Source: DATMNI01 sp035570275 (GTDB taxonomy: Bacteria > Acidobacteriota > Terriglobia > Bryobacterales > Bryobacteraceae). Taken from it: a stretch of 64,000 nucleotides of DNA. The position numbers were made by a program, and so were the translations under genes. The notes below the pieces were generated by a model, which was not told where the DNA came from, did not search any database, and was given only the letters and a program-made list of their open reading frames with translations. The stretch lies in assembly GCA_035570275.1 (NCBI GenBank), contig DATMNI010000117.1, positions 28,896-92,895 on the forward strand, read 5' to 3'. Within the stretch, counting starts at the first letter, position 1. Every line of letters starts with the position of its first letter. This document shows positions 50,860 through 60,018 of the stretch, piece after piece.

Positions 50860-51276
50860 TCACCCTGCGGGTGTCGGCGGCGGCCGGCGATTTCCCGCGA
50901 TGGTCTGGAGCTACGACTTACCGAGCGGCCCGTAAGCGGGCTTACAGTACTTCTTAGCTCTTTTTTGTAAAACTGTAATCAATGTAACACAGCTTTTAAC
51001 AGATGTGAACTCATTGCAGTACTAGTGACGCCAGTCTTTGGCGGGCGCTTCTAATGCCCACATGGATAGGCGATACCCGCGTTTGGCGGGGCCATCCGCG
51101 CGAATGGGGGAGCGTGGCCGCCCGGTATTAACTCACACGACTCTCGCCTAAGGGGCCAGTGGTTGTCAGGCTTCGCTTACTTTGGCCCCATGGCGCCAGC
51201 CGTTCGTGATCCAAATCCTGGCGCAGAGCGGCCAAAACCGCCGGCGCTCAGGTCACTGATCCACTGGGCGAGACCG
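50860..51276. promoter_or_regulatory. EPS operon upstream region with hairpin
   Basis: No gene. A hairpin GGGGCCA (51152-51158) / TGGCCCC (51183-51189) lies 88 bases beyond the end of the NusG-like gene and may end its transcript or be read through. An AT-rich segment at about 50945-51010 (T6 run, TGTAAAACTGTAATCAATG) is the best place for the exopolysaccharide promoter, but the boxes are not clear. Confidence 0.4.
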
Positions 51277-51783
51277 CTATTCCGCTGAGCCAATGGAATC
51301 GCGGTCGATCTCGGTGGCGACGGAACGCTGCAGCAAATCCACGGATACGACGATGCGAAGGGCTCCTTGCTCAGCGCGGACAACGAAACCTTCCACGCCA
51401 GCCAACGGACCGCGATCAATGCGTACTCGTTGACCGGCATAGAGGTAGGGCCACGGCACGAGCAGGGTATTGGCTGAAACCAGGGTCCTGAGATTGTCGA
51501 TCTCACTGTCGCTGACCGGGGCAGGATTGTTGCCGGTGCCGACAATTTGCTTAACACCCAGCGCCTGCAATACGCGGACACGGTCGTCCAGGTGAAAGCG
51601 GCCAAAGAGATACCCTGGAAATAGTGGCTCGTCGATTATTTTGATGCGGTCGGACCAGTTGCGTTTGACCCGGCGAGTCGGCAGGTAGTTCTCGATCCCA
51701 CGAAGAAACAATTCGGAAGACGCCCGCAGTTCCGACCGGGGGGATGTTCGGATGGCAAACCAACGCGGCATTTCTAATTGCAA
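51277..51783 (-). CDS. NusG-paralogue antiterminator (UpxY/LoaP-like)
   Basis: 168 residues. NGN domain: WFAIRTSPRSELRASSELFLRGIENYLPT and EPLFPGYLFGRFHLDD, then VGTGNNPAPVSDSEIDNLR; the C-terminal KOW starts at AGQRVRIDRGPLAGVEGFVV. Specialised NusG paralogues at the head of polysaccharide operons suppress termination in the long transcript. Start: TTG at 51783 has a good AGGTGAG site upstream; the ATG at 51771 is the alternative. Confidence 0.9.
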   Translation of the reverse strand: MQLEMPRWFAIRTSPRSELRASSELFLRGIENYLPTRRVKRNWSDRIKIIDEPLFPGYLFGRFHLDDRVRVLQALGVKQIVGTGNNPAPVSDSEIDNLRTLVSANTLLVPWPYLYAGQRVRIDRGPLAGVEGFVVRAEQGALRIVVSVDLLQRSVATEIDRDSIGSAE

Positions 51784-52089
51784 TGACTCACCTAAGGATT
51801 TGGCACCGAAAAGAATTCAGACCCAGTATACACTCCTCCGGCGGCGTACGTGTGCTAACATAAAGGGCTTAGGTGATGATAGACCATTTTTGATCCTGCT
51901 GGTAGACAAACTCCTGACCAGGCACCAGAGCATTGCGAAGCAAGTTCAGACCCGCCGCGAACATTCTCCGGGCGGAACCGGATTTCTACGGATGCAGGGA
52001 ACCGGTGCAGGCGATTTGAATGTTGAAGGAGTAGGTGGCATCGTGGTACGGCAAGACAGGTATAGGTTAGGGCTGGAGTCGCTCCGACA
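51784..52089. promoter_or_regulatory. Divergent intergenic region
   Basis: Between the NusG-like gene (minus) and the phosphatase gene (plus). On the minus strand a TGTATACT box near 51830 is a possible -10 for the NusG-like gene. Nothing else recognised. Confidence 0.4.
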
Positions 52090-52866
52090 ATGATCGATAT
52101 TCACAGTCACGTGGTGTGGGGCCTTGATGACGGCGCCACCGACATGGAGCAAAGTCTGGTTATGCTGCGGGCCGCGGCCCAGACAGGGACTACCGATATC
52201 GTGGCGACGCCTCACTCCAACGCAGAGTTCAGGTATGAGGCGGAATTGCTCGAAGAGCGGATTCGCCTGCTGGCAGTGGAATTGGGCGGCAAACCCCGGA
52301 TACACAGAGGGTGCGATCTTCACCTGAGCTTCGATAATATCGATGAAGTGTTGCAGCGGCCTGGGAAGTACACCATCGACGGCAAGCAGTATCTGCTGGT
52401 GGAATGCCCGGATTTCCACGTTGGAAAGCATATGGAAGGCGTTCTGCAACGGCTGATCGACTCCGGGATCGTGCCGATTGTGACGCATCCGGAGCGCAAT
52501 CCGGTGCTCCAGCAAAAGGTCAGCCGTGTGGAAGAATGGGTGGAACTGGGTTGCCTGGTCCAAGTGACGGCGCTCTCGATTTGCGGCGGTTTTGGCCGGA
52601 CGGCTGGCGGTGTTGCGAACCGATTGCTGGAGCAAGGGCTGGTACACGTGGTAGCCAGTGATGCGCATGATCCTGAGCACCGGCATGCGCGCCTGGATGA
52701 AGCCTACGGAATCGTCAAGTCGCGATATGGGGAAGAGGAGGCGGACATTCTATTCACCCACAATCCAAAAGACATCGTAGAGGGCGTCCCGTTGGCGGGA
52801 GGAAAGTATCTTCGCGAGGAAGCGGCGGGGAAACGCTGGTGGCAGTTTTGGCGCGCAGCCGGTTAG
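52090..52866 (+). CDS. CpsB/CapC-type tyrosine phosphatase (PHP fold)
   Basis: 258 residues. Metal-binding PHP motifs: MIDIHSHVVWGLDDGA, IVATPHSNAEF, VTHPERN and HVVASDAHDPEHR. Enzymes of this type dephosphorylate the tyrosine tail of Wzc/CapB kinases, here the Tyr-rich tail of the kinase at 47209-49422. ATG at 52090. Confidence 0.93.
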   Translation: MIDIHSHVVWGLDDGATDMEQSLVMLRAAAQTGTTDIVATPHSNAEFRYEAELLEERIRLLAVELGGKPRIHRGCDLHLSFDNIDEVLQRPGKYTIDGKQYLLVECPDFHVGKHMEGVLQRLIDSGIVPIVTHPERNPVLQQKVSRVEEWVELGCLVQVTALSICGGFGRTAGGVANRLLEQGLVHVVASDAHDPEHRHARLDEAYGIVKSRYGEEEADILFTHNPKDIVEGVPLAGGKYLREEAAGKRWWQFWRAAG

Positions 52867-52886
52867 GAATTGGTCCGGAAAACTTC

Positions 52887-53201
52887 ATGCTATGTCCCAA
52901 ATGCAAGACCGATAATGCGCACCGCTCTCACAGAGTCGGCCTGTGGGAGCACATCATTAGCATTGCGGGTTACCATCCATACCGCTGCCGTAACTGCAAA
53001 CATCGTTTCGTGAGCTCCCGCTATGCGGTCCCCGAAGGAACCTCACCAGCTACCCGGAGCGTCGAACGTGAAATTTCCCATACTCAAAGCTCCTTTCGTT
53101 GGAAGCGCAAGAAGCGCGACATCATTCTCTATGGTTCGGCACTGATCGTGTTTGGGGTCATTCTTTACTTGCTGACCCGCCCACCGAAGATTGGCCCTTG
53201 A
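52887..53201 (+). CDS. Small zinc-ribbon membrane protein
   Basis: 104 residues from the ATG at 52887. Zinc ribbon C-x2-C (MLCPKCKTD) and C-x2-C (RCRNCKHRF) about 30 residues apart, then a C-terminal membrane helix (DIILYGSALIVFGVILYLL). No enzymatic motif. Twenty bases after the phosphatase gene, so co-transcribed. Function unknown. Confidence 0.75.
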   Translation: MLCPKCKTDNAHRSHRVGLWEHIISIAGYHPYRCRNCKHRFVSSRYAVPEGTSPATRSVEREISHTQSSFRWKRKKRDIILYGSALIVFGVILYLLTRPPKIGP

Positions 53202-53209
53202 GTTCGCCC

Positions 53210-54493
53210 TTACCTTAGAAGTTCGGCCCTTACCCTGCTCGTACCCTTAGAAGTCGCCCCTTGAGCTGCTGGTTTCAGCGCCACGTTCCGCAAAACCAGA
53301 AACCCCTCCATGCGGATGGTCCCCAGGGTCCGGTGATACCTCAGCGCCAGCCGCACCAGCCGGCAATCCGCCGGTGTCTCGAACGACAACTGCCCTTCTG
53401 CATCTGCCTCCGACGCCAGGCTTAGCCCTTCCTTCAGGACCGTGCCGCCACTTGCATCCGTGATGCGCCACCCGAGTCCTGCTCCGTTCGGGATCCCCTG
53501 CGTCCGGTACTCGAACTTCAGTTCGTAGTGCATCTTCTGCTGCGATGGGACCAACTGCACCAGCGCCTCACAATCCTCCGGCTGGCGCCCCGAGAACGTG
53601 ATTCGCAAGCCGCCCCGCGATTCCTCCTCCCGCGAAACGCTGATGCCCTCCACCGCCGGCAGCCGCCAGTCAAAACCCCGCGAAGCAGGCGCCACGCTGA
53701 AGTTGCCATTGGCGACCAGTTGCTCCCCCTCCCCCGCGGGCGTCCGGAAAGGCACTCTCCCCGCCTCCGCCAGCCGGTTCCAGACTTCTGCCGCCTCGGG
53801 TACGCGCCTCGCCTCCAAAAGGCGCTCGCAGGCCATCAAGAGCAACGCCACATCCGCCGGCCGGTTCTCCTCCAGCAACCGATGCACCGCCGGCCCCATC
53901 AAATCCAGCCGGTTTTGGCTCAATAAGTAGAACAGGTACCGGGCGCGCATTTCCGGGTCCCGAATCTCCAGCCGGTCGAGCAGCTTTCCATCCTCTTCCA
54001 CCCTCCCGCACAGCCGGAACATCTGCTGCGCATCGCCATACAGCATGGGCGCCGCCTCCTTCGCCCAAGACCAGAACCTCGGCATATCGCCGTGCCGAAA
54101 ATAATAGTTCGCCAGCGTCCATCGCGGCAGGAACTTCGTGTCAACTTCCGCGGCGTGCAGCAGGTACTGTTTGGACGCTGTTTGGTCACCCTCCACCTCG
54201 GCCCGCAGCCCCAATTCGATCCAGGATTGAGCATCCCACGGATTCAGCGCCACCGCGCGTCCGAGCGCTTCCTTGGCCCGCCGCGGATCGTCATCCGACA
54301 CCAGCCACGCCAGCCGCGCATAGTACTCCGCCTGGTCCGGCATGAGTGCAATCGCCCGCTCTGTCCCGCCAACCGTCTCCTGCCGCATCCGGTGGTCCGC
54401 CCATCCGATACGGATCGACCACGCCGCCGCGGTCACCAGGCCGCTCAGTGCCACCACCACCGGCAAAAACCCTGCCCAACCTGGGACCTTCAT
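53210..54493 (-). CDS. Membrane-anchored TPR protein
   Basis: 427 residues from the ATG at 54493, which overlaps the J-domain gene stop as ATGA. N-terminal membrane helix (FLPVVVALSGLVTAAAWSI), TPR-like repeats (RAIALMPDQAEYYARLAWLVSDD; ALGRAVALNPWDAQSWIELGL; KQYLLHAAEVDTKFLPRWTLANYY) and a C-terminal jelly-roll-like carbohydrate-binding type domain (about 300-420). Common next to exopolysaccharide polymerases in this phylum; the role is unknown, perhaps organising the assembly machine. Confidence 0.75.
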   Translation of the reverse strand: MKVPGWAGFLPVVVALSGLVTAAAWSIRIGWADHRMRQETVGGTERAIALMPDQAEYYARLAWLVSDDDPRRAKEALGRAVALNPWDAQSWIELGLRAEVEGDQTASKQYLLHAAEVDTKFLPRWTLANYYFRHGDMPRFWSWAKEAAPMLYGDAQQMFRLCGRVEEDGKLLDRLEIRDPEMRARYLFYLLSQNRLDLMGPAVHRLLEENRPADVALLLMACERLLEARRVPEAAEVWNRLAEAGRVPFRTPAGEGEQLVANGNFSVAPASRGFDWRLPAVEGISVSREEESRGGLRITFSGRQPEDCEALVQLVPSQQKMHYELKFEYRTQGIPNGAGLGWRITDASGGTVLKEGLSLASEADAEGQLSFETPADCRLVRLALRYHRTLGTIRMEGFLVLRNVALKPAAQGATSKGTSRVRAELLR

Positions 54494-55515
54494 GGCGTCC
54501 TCAGGCGGATCAGCACCGCCATCCCCGAACTCAGTGCCTCCTGCCTGCCGAACTGCGTCGTCCACCACTTCACTTGCAACTGGTTCGGCGAAAGCAGCGT
54601 CAACTCCACCTCCCCCTTGGCTCCCGCGTTCGATTCCCAGCCCAGCTTCCCCGTGCTCCGCGCCGGCGACTCCCCGCGCAACCGAAACACCACCTCGCGC
54701 GAGATCGCCTTGTCCGCCACGCGGTGCAGCGCCCGGTAGTCGCCCGCCAATATCCCGCTCTCTTCCCGCAACCGGCACTCCACGTAGGTTGCCGGATACG
54801 TGCCCGCCGCACCCGGCTCTCGTCCGTCCGCCGCGTACAGCCATTCCCCTGCAAAACGGGACTCGACACCGCTCCGCGCCCCATCGGCAGGCTCCGCCTT
54901 TGGCATCGCCGGCATGCCTGCCTGTTTTTCCTTCGCCGCTTCGGCTGGAGACTCCGCCGGCGTTGGAACCCTTGCGCTCACCATCGGTTCCGGTTCCTCC
55001 CCCGCCGCGTGCCTCGAAGGCCGCTCGGCGCTGGGCTTGCCTGTGGTTTCGCCTGGCTTCACCCGCCGCTTGTTCACCGGCGCCCGTTTGCCCGGCGATA
55101 CCGGCGCCGTGGGCACCGTTCCCCTATCCATCGCGGCAAATCCTGGAGCAGCATCCGGACCGCGCGCCAACCCGTACCACACTCCCATCCCTATGGCCGT
55201 CGATCCCAGCAGAACCCAGAACCAGTGCCGGACCACGGTCTGCAAGATTCCTGGTTCGTTGGCCGGCGCCAGTGGCGTCAGTAGCTCAAGCCTGCCTCCA
55301 TTTGCCAGCCCCGCGTCGTATCTCGCCCGCTCCTGGGGATTCAAAAGCACCGCCAACACGTCGCTCAGCCGCTTCATCTGGCACTCCGCCAGATCTTTTA
55401 GCCGCGGCTCCCGGTGTTTGTCCGGATGCAACAACCGCGCCACCAGCTTATATGCCTCGCGGATCTCGACAGTCGTCGCATCCCCATGGATCCCGAGTTC
55501 TTCGTAATAATTCAT
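54490..55515 (-). CDS. Membrane J-domain protein
   Basis: 341 residues. N-terminal J domain (MNYYEELGIHGDATTVEIRE; HPD at 30-32; LLNPQERARYDAG), a membrane helix at about 95-113 (WFWVLLGSTAIGMGVWYG), a Pro/Ala-rich linker (about 120-200) and a C-terminal beta domain (from about 215). The J domain would recruit DnaK to a membrane complex. Unlike DnaJ it has no G/F region or zinc fingers. Coupled to the TPR gene. Confidence 0.82.
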   Translation of the reverse strand: MNYYEELGIHGDATTVEIREAYKLVARLLHPDKHREPRLKDLAECQMKRLSDVLAVLLNPQERARYDAGLANGGRLELLTPLAPANEPGILQTVVRHWFWVLLGSTAIGMGVWYGLARGPDAAPGFAAMDRGTVPTAPVSPGKRAPVNKRRVKPGETTGKPSAERPSRHAAGEEPEPMVSARVPTPAESPAEAAKEKQAGMPAMPKAEPADGARSGVESRFAGEWLYAADGREPGAAGTYPATYVECRLREESGILAGDYRALHRVADKAISREVVFRLRGESPARSTGKLGWESNAGAKGEVELTLLSPNQLQVKWWTTQFGRQEALSSGMAVLIRLRTP

Positions 55516-55682
55516 AGCCTTACGCGGACCCTTGCCGGCCCGTCCCTGGCGCGGGCGTCAAACCCAAACCGGCGGCGGCGTTTCATTCCACGCCTCAGGT
55601 GATCTTTATTCAATAATAAGCCTTGCCCGGTTGCTTAACACTTTGTCTCCTGTGCTATTATATTTCTGTGAGAATACGCACA

Positions 55683-56618
55683 ATGCTGAAACACTTGATT
55701 CCTCTTTTCGCCGTTTGCCCCCTGATGCTCGTATCGGCAACGTCTCCCTCTCTCGGAGTTGTCAAATCCGTTGGAGAGTTCCGCGTTGACGGTGCGGCCG
55801 TTCGTGGCAATAGCAATGTTTTCGAAGGCAACCTGGTTGAGACCGCCTCTGCGCGCTCCGTCATCCAACTCGCCGACGCTCAGATCACGCTGGCGCCCAA
55901 TTCGAGCGCACGCATCTTTCGCGACCGCACTGTGTTGGAGAAAGGCTCCGGCTCTGTAAAGGATGGCGCCAATCACGTCATGGAAGCCGACACGCTGCGC
56001 ATCGTTACGTCCACCCAGGATTCCGTAGTTCAAGTGGATATCACCAACCCCTCGCGCGTTACCGTTGGCGCGAGCGGCGGCCCGGTCGAAGTGCGCAACG
56101 CCACTGGCATACTGACCGCCAGCCTGCTTCCCGGAATGAAGCTCGCCTTCAATCCTCGGGCGGCCTCTGCTTCCGCCGTCAAGATGACCGGCATCATCGA
56201 ATCGCGCAGCGGCGCGTACTTCCTTACCGATGAAACTTCCAAGGTTACCATCCAGATTGAAAGCCCTGACGTGTCCAAGTACGTCGGCAAGAAGTGCGAA
56301 GTCACTGGCTCATCCATTCCCGACGCGAAACTTGCCGAAGGCGCGTCGCAGCTCGTGCATGCCGTTACCATCAAACCGGTCGGTGATAAGCGCAAGGCTG
56401 GCGCTGCTACGGCCGCAGGTGCAGGTGCAGGTGCCGCCGCCGGTGCGGCCGCTGGTGCCGGTGCGGCCGCTGGTGTAGGTGCGGCAGTCGGCGTCTCGGC
56501 CGCTGCCGTCGGCGCGATTGTCGGTGGCGTAGCCATCGCTGCGACCGCCGGGGGCCTGGCTGCTGCCGGAACCTTTAGTGGCGCTTCCTCAGCCCCAGCC
56601 CCTATCAGCCGCCAATAG
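55683..56618 (+). CDS. Secreted FecR-like protein, copy 1
   Basis: 311 residues. Signal peptide (LKHLIPLFAVCPLMLVSA), FecR-like beta domain (GEFRVDGAAVRGNSNVFEGN; LAPNSSARIFRDRTVLEKGS), a second beta region to about 240, then an Ala/Gly-rich low-complexity C-terminus ending in a hydrophobic GAIVGGVAIAATAGGLAAAG segment. Nearly identical in the first 240 residues to the copy at 57263. Function unknown; probably envelope located. Confidence 0.75.
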   Translation: MLKHLIPLFAVCPLMLVSATSPSLGVVKSVGEFRVDGAAVRGNSNVFEGNLVETASARSVIQLADAQITLAPNSSARIFRDRTVLEKGSGSVKDGANHVMEADTLRIVTSTQDSVVQVDITNPSRVTVGASGGPVEVRNATGILTASLLPGMKLAFNPRAASASAVKMTGIIESRSGAYFLTDETSKVTIQIESPDVSKYVGKKCEVTGSSIPDAKLAEGASQLVHAVTIKPVGDKRKAGAATAAGAGAGAAAGAAAGAGAAAGVGAAVGVSAAAVGAIVGGVAIAATAGGLAAAGTFSGASSAPAPISRQ

Positions 56619-56638
56619 CGGTTGACGAGCTTTTAAGG

Positions 56639-56706
56639 GGAAGCGGTGACAAATCCGATGCCAGCGAGAGCCTCTGTTCCACAGGCTGGCATTTGTCACC
56701 GCTTCC
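56639..56706 (+). terminator. Long hairpin between FecR-like gene and polymerase relic
   Basis: GGAAGCGGTGACAAA plus TGCCAGC pair with GCTGGCA plus TTTGTCACCGCTTCC, a 22-bp stem with a 5-base bulge. A less perfect counterpart lies at 58638-58708 in the second module. No T-run, so attenuation or RNA stability is as likely as termination. Confidence 0.55.
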
Positions 56707-56768
56707 TCGAAAGCCCTCTGGGGTGTCTTGGTATTGCCGTCCGTGTTGTGTCCTATATTGAAGAGCGC

Positions 56769-57228
56769 ATGTTGCCTTGGCCGCGCTCTTCTTCTTCGGT
56801 ATCCTGACGAGCTGGGTTCCCGGGTACTGGCCGGTCACTGTCTTTCAGGTCTGAATATTCGCGCTCGCCGCCATCGCGGTTTGGCGCGCCCGCCGCGATC
56901 CCCCGCCTTTTCGTGGCCCCTCATCCCCCTGTCGTTCGCCGTCTTCTGGGGCCTGTTCAGTGGCTCCCGGGCCGCACCGGCTACGCCGTTGGGACCAAAC
57001 GGCCACGGCAAATCCGTACCCCAACTCGCCATCCTCCGATGGGCCACCTTCCTGTCCGTTTCCCGTTCGGTATCTCCCTCTTCCGGGAGGCTCACCGCTG
57101 GTTTCGTTCCGCCATCCTCTGGTTCGCCTTCCTCGTCGCCTTCCTCGCCACCGTCCAGAATTTTACCTCCCAGAGGCAAGGTCTTCTGGCTTTTCGCCAC
57201 CCCCTACACCAAGGGGATTTACACCATG
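56769..57228 (+). pseudogene. Dead 5' copy of the O-antigen ligase-like polymerase
   Basis: Matches the first ~145 codons of the gene at 58742-59911. The start is GCG instead of GTG, a TGA interrupts at 56851 (where the intact copy has GGA), and later frameshifts follow. It ends at FWLFATPY-like sequence, just before the second FecR-like gene, so the rest of the gene was lost in the duplication event. Confidence 0.88.
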
Positions 57229-57262
57229 CCTGGCGTGCTATCATACGGTGATAATACGCACA

Positions 57263-58621
57263 ATGCTGAAACACTTGATTCCCCTCTTCGCCGTTTGCCC
57301 CCTGATGCTCGTATCGGCAACGTCTCCCTCTCTCGGAGTTGTCAAATCCCTTGGAGAGTTCCGCGTTGACGGTTCGGCCGTTCGCGGCAATAGCAATGTT
57401 TTCGAAGGCAACCTGGTTGAGACCGCCTCTGCGCGCTCCGTCATCCAACTCGCCGACGCCCAGATCACGCTGGCGCCCAATTCGAGCGCACGCATCTTTC
57501 GCGACCGCACTGTGTTGGAGAAAGGCTCCGGCTCTGTAAAGGACGGCGCCAATCACGTCATCGAAGCCGACACGCTGCGCATCGTTACGTCCACCCAGGA
57601 TTCCGTAGTTCAAGTGGATATCAGCAACCCCTCGCGCGTGACCGTTGGCGCCCGCGGCGGCCCCGTCGAAGTGCGCAACGCCTCCGGCATACTGACCGCC
57701 AGCCTGCTTCCGGGAATGTCGCTCGCTTTCAATCCTCGGGCGGCCGCTGCCTCCGCGGTCAAGATGACCGGCATCATGGAAGCGCGCAGCGGCGCATACT
57801 TCCTTACCGACGAAACCACCAAGGTCACCATCCAGGTGGAGAGCCGTGATGCAGCCAAATACGTCGGCAGGAAGGTCGAAATTACTGGCTCTTCCGTTTC
57901 CGACGCCAACCCTGCCGGCGGCGCGTCGCAGCTCGTGGTTGCCGTCACCATCAAACCCGTCATCGATAAGCGCAAGGCTGGTGCGGTTGTAGCCGGTGGC
58001 GCCGCAGGCTCTGCTGGTGCAGGTGCAGGTGCCGACACCGCGGCGCCAGCCGGACTCAAGATTGTCATCGTTGAGGCCGAAGGGGCCACCAACAATATCC
58101 GGCAACGCACGGCCCGCGAACCGATTGTGCAGGTGGAAGACGAAAACCACAAGCCGGTTGCCGGCGCGGTGGTGGTCTTTACGCTTCCCACCCATGGCGC
58201 GGGCGGCGCATTCGCCAACGGCGCCCACACGCTGACCACCATTACCAACGGCCAGGGCCAGGCGATGGCGCGCGGCTTCCTGTCCAACATCGCCAAGGGA
58301 CCGTTCCAGATGCACGTGAGCGCTTTGAGCAACGGTATGACGGCCACCACCAACATCAGCATGGTGAACGTCACCGCGGCCGCTAGTGCTGCTGGTGCAG
58401 GTACAGGCGCAGGTGCCGCTGCAGGTACGGCTACAGGTACGGCTGCAGGTACAGGTGCTGCCGCTGGTGCAGGCGCTGCCGCTGGTGCTGGCGCCGCTGT
58501 CGGCGTCTCGGCCGCTGCCGTCGGCGCGATCGTCGGCGGCGTCGCAGTCGTTGCCACCGCCGGGGGCCTGGCTGCCGCCGGAACGTTCGTTAGTGACCCA
58601 GCCCCTATGAGCCGTCAATAG
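57263..58621 (+). CDS. Secreted FecR-like protein, copy 2 with Ig-like insertion
   Basis: 452 residues. The same signal peptide and FecR-like region as copy 1, but between two Ala/Gly-rich stretches it has an extra Big-1-like domain (about residues 265-370: IVEAEGATNNIRQR, QVEDENHKPVAGAVVVFTLP, GQGQAMARGFLSN). Directly followed by the intact polymerase. Probably the functional member of the pair. Confidence 0.78.
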   Translation: MLKHLIPLFAVCPLMLVSATSPSLGVVKSLGEFRVDGSAVRGNSNVFEGNLVETASARSVIQLADAQITLAPNSSARIFRDRTVLEKGSGSVKDGANHVIEADTLRIVTSTQDSVVQVDISNPSRVTVGARGGPVEVRNASGILTASLLPGMSLAFNPRAAAASAVKMTGIMEARSGAYFLTDETTKVTIQVESRDAAKYVGRKVEITGSSVSDANPAGGASQLVVAVTIKPVIDKRKAGAVVAGGAAGSAGAGAGADTAAPAGLKIVIVEAEGATNNIRQRTAREPIVQVEDENHKPVAGAVVVFTLPTHGAGGAFANGAHTLTTITNGQGQAMARGFLSNIAKGPFQMHVSALSNGMTATTNISMVNVTAAASAAGAGTGAGAAAGTATGTAAGTGAAAGAGAAAGAGAAVGVSAAAVGAIVGGVAVVATAGGLAAAGTFVSDPAPMSRQ

Positions 58622-58637
58622 CGGGTGACAAGTTTGG

Positions 58638-58708
58638 GGGGAAGCGCTGACAACCGTAATGCCTGTGGCAGATTTGGTTCGGCAAGCCGGCATTCCTTCA
58701 CCGCTTCC
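58638..58708 (+). repeat. Imperfect inverted repeat, module 2
   Basis: GGAAGCGCTGACAA with AATGCC pairs imperfectly with GGCATT and TTCACCGCTTCC. Counterpart of the perfect hairpin at 56639-56706, in the same position between FecR-like and polymerase genes. Confidence 0.5.
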
Positions 58709-58741
58709 TCGCAAGTCGATCGTTTTGTCCTATATTGAAGA

Positions 58742-59911
58742 GTGCATGTAGCCTTCGCCGCACTCTTCTTCTTCGCCATCCTGACAAGCTGGGTTCCCGG
58801 GTACTGGCCGGTCACCGTTTTTCAGGTCGGAGTATTCGCGCTCGCCGCCGTCGCCGTTTGGCGCGCCCGCCTTTCCCCCCCGGCCTTTTCGTGGCCCCTC
58901 GTCCCCCTGTCCTTCGCCGTCCTCTGGGGCCTGTTTCAATGGCTCACGGGACGCACCGCCTACGCCGTTGACACCAAACTCGCCACCCTCCGATGGGCCA
59001 CCTTCCTGTCCGTTTTCCTGGTCGGTATCTCCCTCTTCCGGGACGATGCGGTTCGCCGCTGGTTTCGTTCCGCCATCCTCTGGTTCGCCTTCCTCGTCGC
59101 CGTCCTCGCCACCGTCCAGAATTTTACCTCCAAGGGCAAGGTCTTCTGGCTCTTCGCCACTCCATACACCGATAACGTAATGGGTCCCATTCTTTACCGC
59201 AACCACTACGCTGTCTTCATCGAAGCCGTCCTCCCCATCGCCCTATACCTGGCCGTGCGCCGCGAGGGCCAATCGCTGCTTTATTCGGGCATGGCCGCCG
59301 TCATGTATGCCTCTGTCATCGCCTCCCAATCCCGCGCTGGCACGGTGCTGGCCACCGCCGAGATCCTGCTCGTACCTCTGCTTCTGTGGGCGCTGGGCCG
59401 TGCCACGGGCCGCACCGCCGCCGCCACGCTGCTAGGCATGTGCCTCCTGTTCGCGGCCCTTGCGGCCGTCGTGGGATGGCAATCCGTGTGGAGTCGCCTC
59501 TGGATGGCCGACCCTCTGGGAGTGCGCCGCGAACTCGCCGTCTCTTCCTTCCACATGGCCGCCTCGCACCCATGGTTCGGCACTGGTCTCGGCACCTGGC
59601 CCACCGTCTATCCCCACTACGCTATCGTCGATATTGGGGCTTTCGCCAATCAGGCCCATGACGACTGGCTGCAATGGACCGTCGAGGGTGGCATCCCCTT
59701 TGGCATCATACTCACGACCTTGTTTTTCTGGTCCCTTCGCCCGGCATTCCGTTCCGTTTGGGGCCTGGGTGTCGTCGCCGTATTCCTGCATGCCATCGTG
59801 GACTACCCCTTCTCCCGCCCGGCCCTGGGCTCCTGGCCGATCCTCATCCTTTCCCTGCTGGCTTTCACAGCCGCGGAACCCCAGGATTCCGGATCGCCGC
59901 CGATCCCGTGA
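58742..59911 (+). CDS. O-antigen ligase/polymerase family protein (second Wzy-like)
   Basis: 389 residues from a GTG. Ten or more membrane helices; the periplasmic loop motif FHMAASHPWFGTGLGTWPTVYPHYA and DWLQWTVEGGIPFGII are typical of the Wzy_C family. It is preceded by a FecR-like gene, and the pair was duplicated (dead copy at 56769). It is unlike the polymerase at 43028, so it may act on another glycan or as a ligase. Confidence 0.85.
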   Translation: MHVAFAALFFFAILTSWVPGYWPVTVFQVGVFALAAVAVWRARLSPPAFSWPLVPLSFAVLWGLFQWLTGRTAYAVDTKLATLRWATFLSVFLVGISLFRDDAVRRWFRSAILWFAFLVAVLATVQNFTSKGKVFWLFATPYTDNVMGPILYRNHYAVFIEAVLPIALYLAVRREGQSLLYSGMAAVMYASVIASQSRAGTVLATAEILLVPLLLWALGRATGRTAAATLLGMCLLFAALAAVVGWQSVWSRLWMADPLGVRRELAVSSFHMAASHPWFGTGLGTWPTVYPHYAIVDIGAFANQAHDDWLQWTVEGGIPFGIILTTLFFWSLRPAFRSVWGLGVVAVFLHAIVDYPFSRPALGSWPILILSLLAFTAAEPQDSGSPPIP

Positions 59912-60018
59912 CCCAACCGCGCCCTGTGTCCAAGGTCACACTCCCGTTCAATTCGCCTGGTGTTGGTTTTTACCGCTAAACTGAGCCGTGTTACCCTCGT
60001 CGATCGGGAGCACAAGCC

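Noticed and set aside
57092..58714. 540-codon minus-strand open frame
   Set aside because: Antisense to the repeat-rich FecR-like copy 2; low-complexity shadow.
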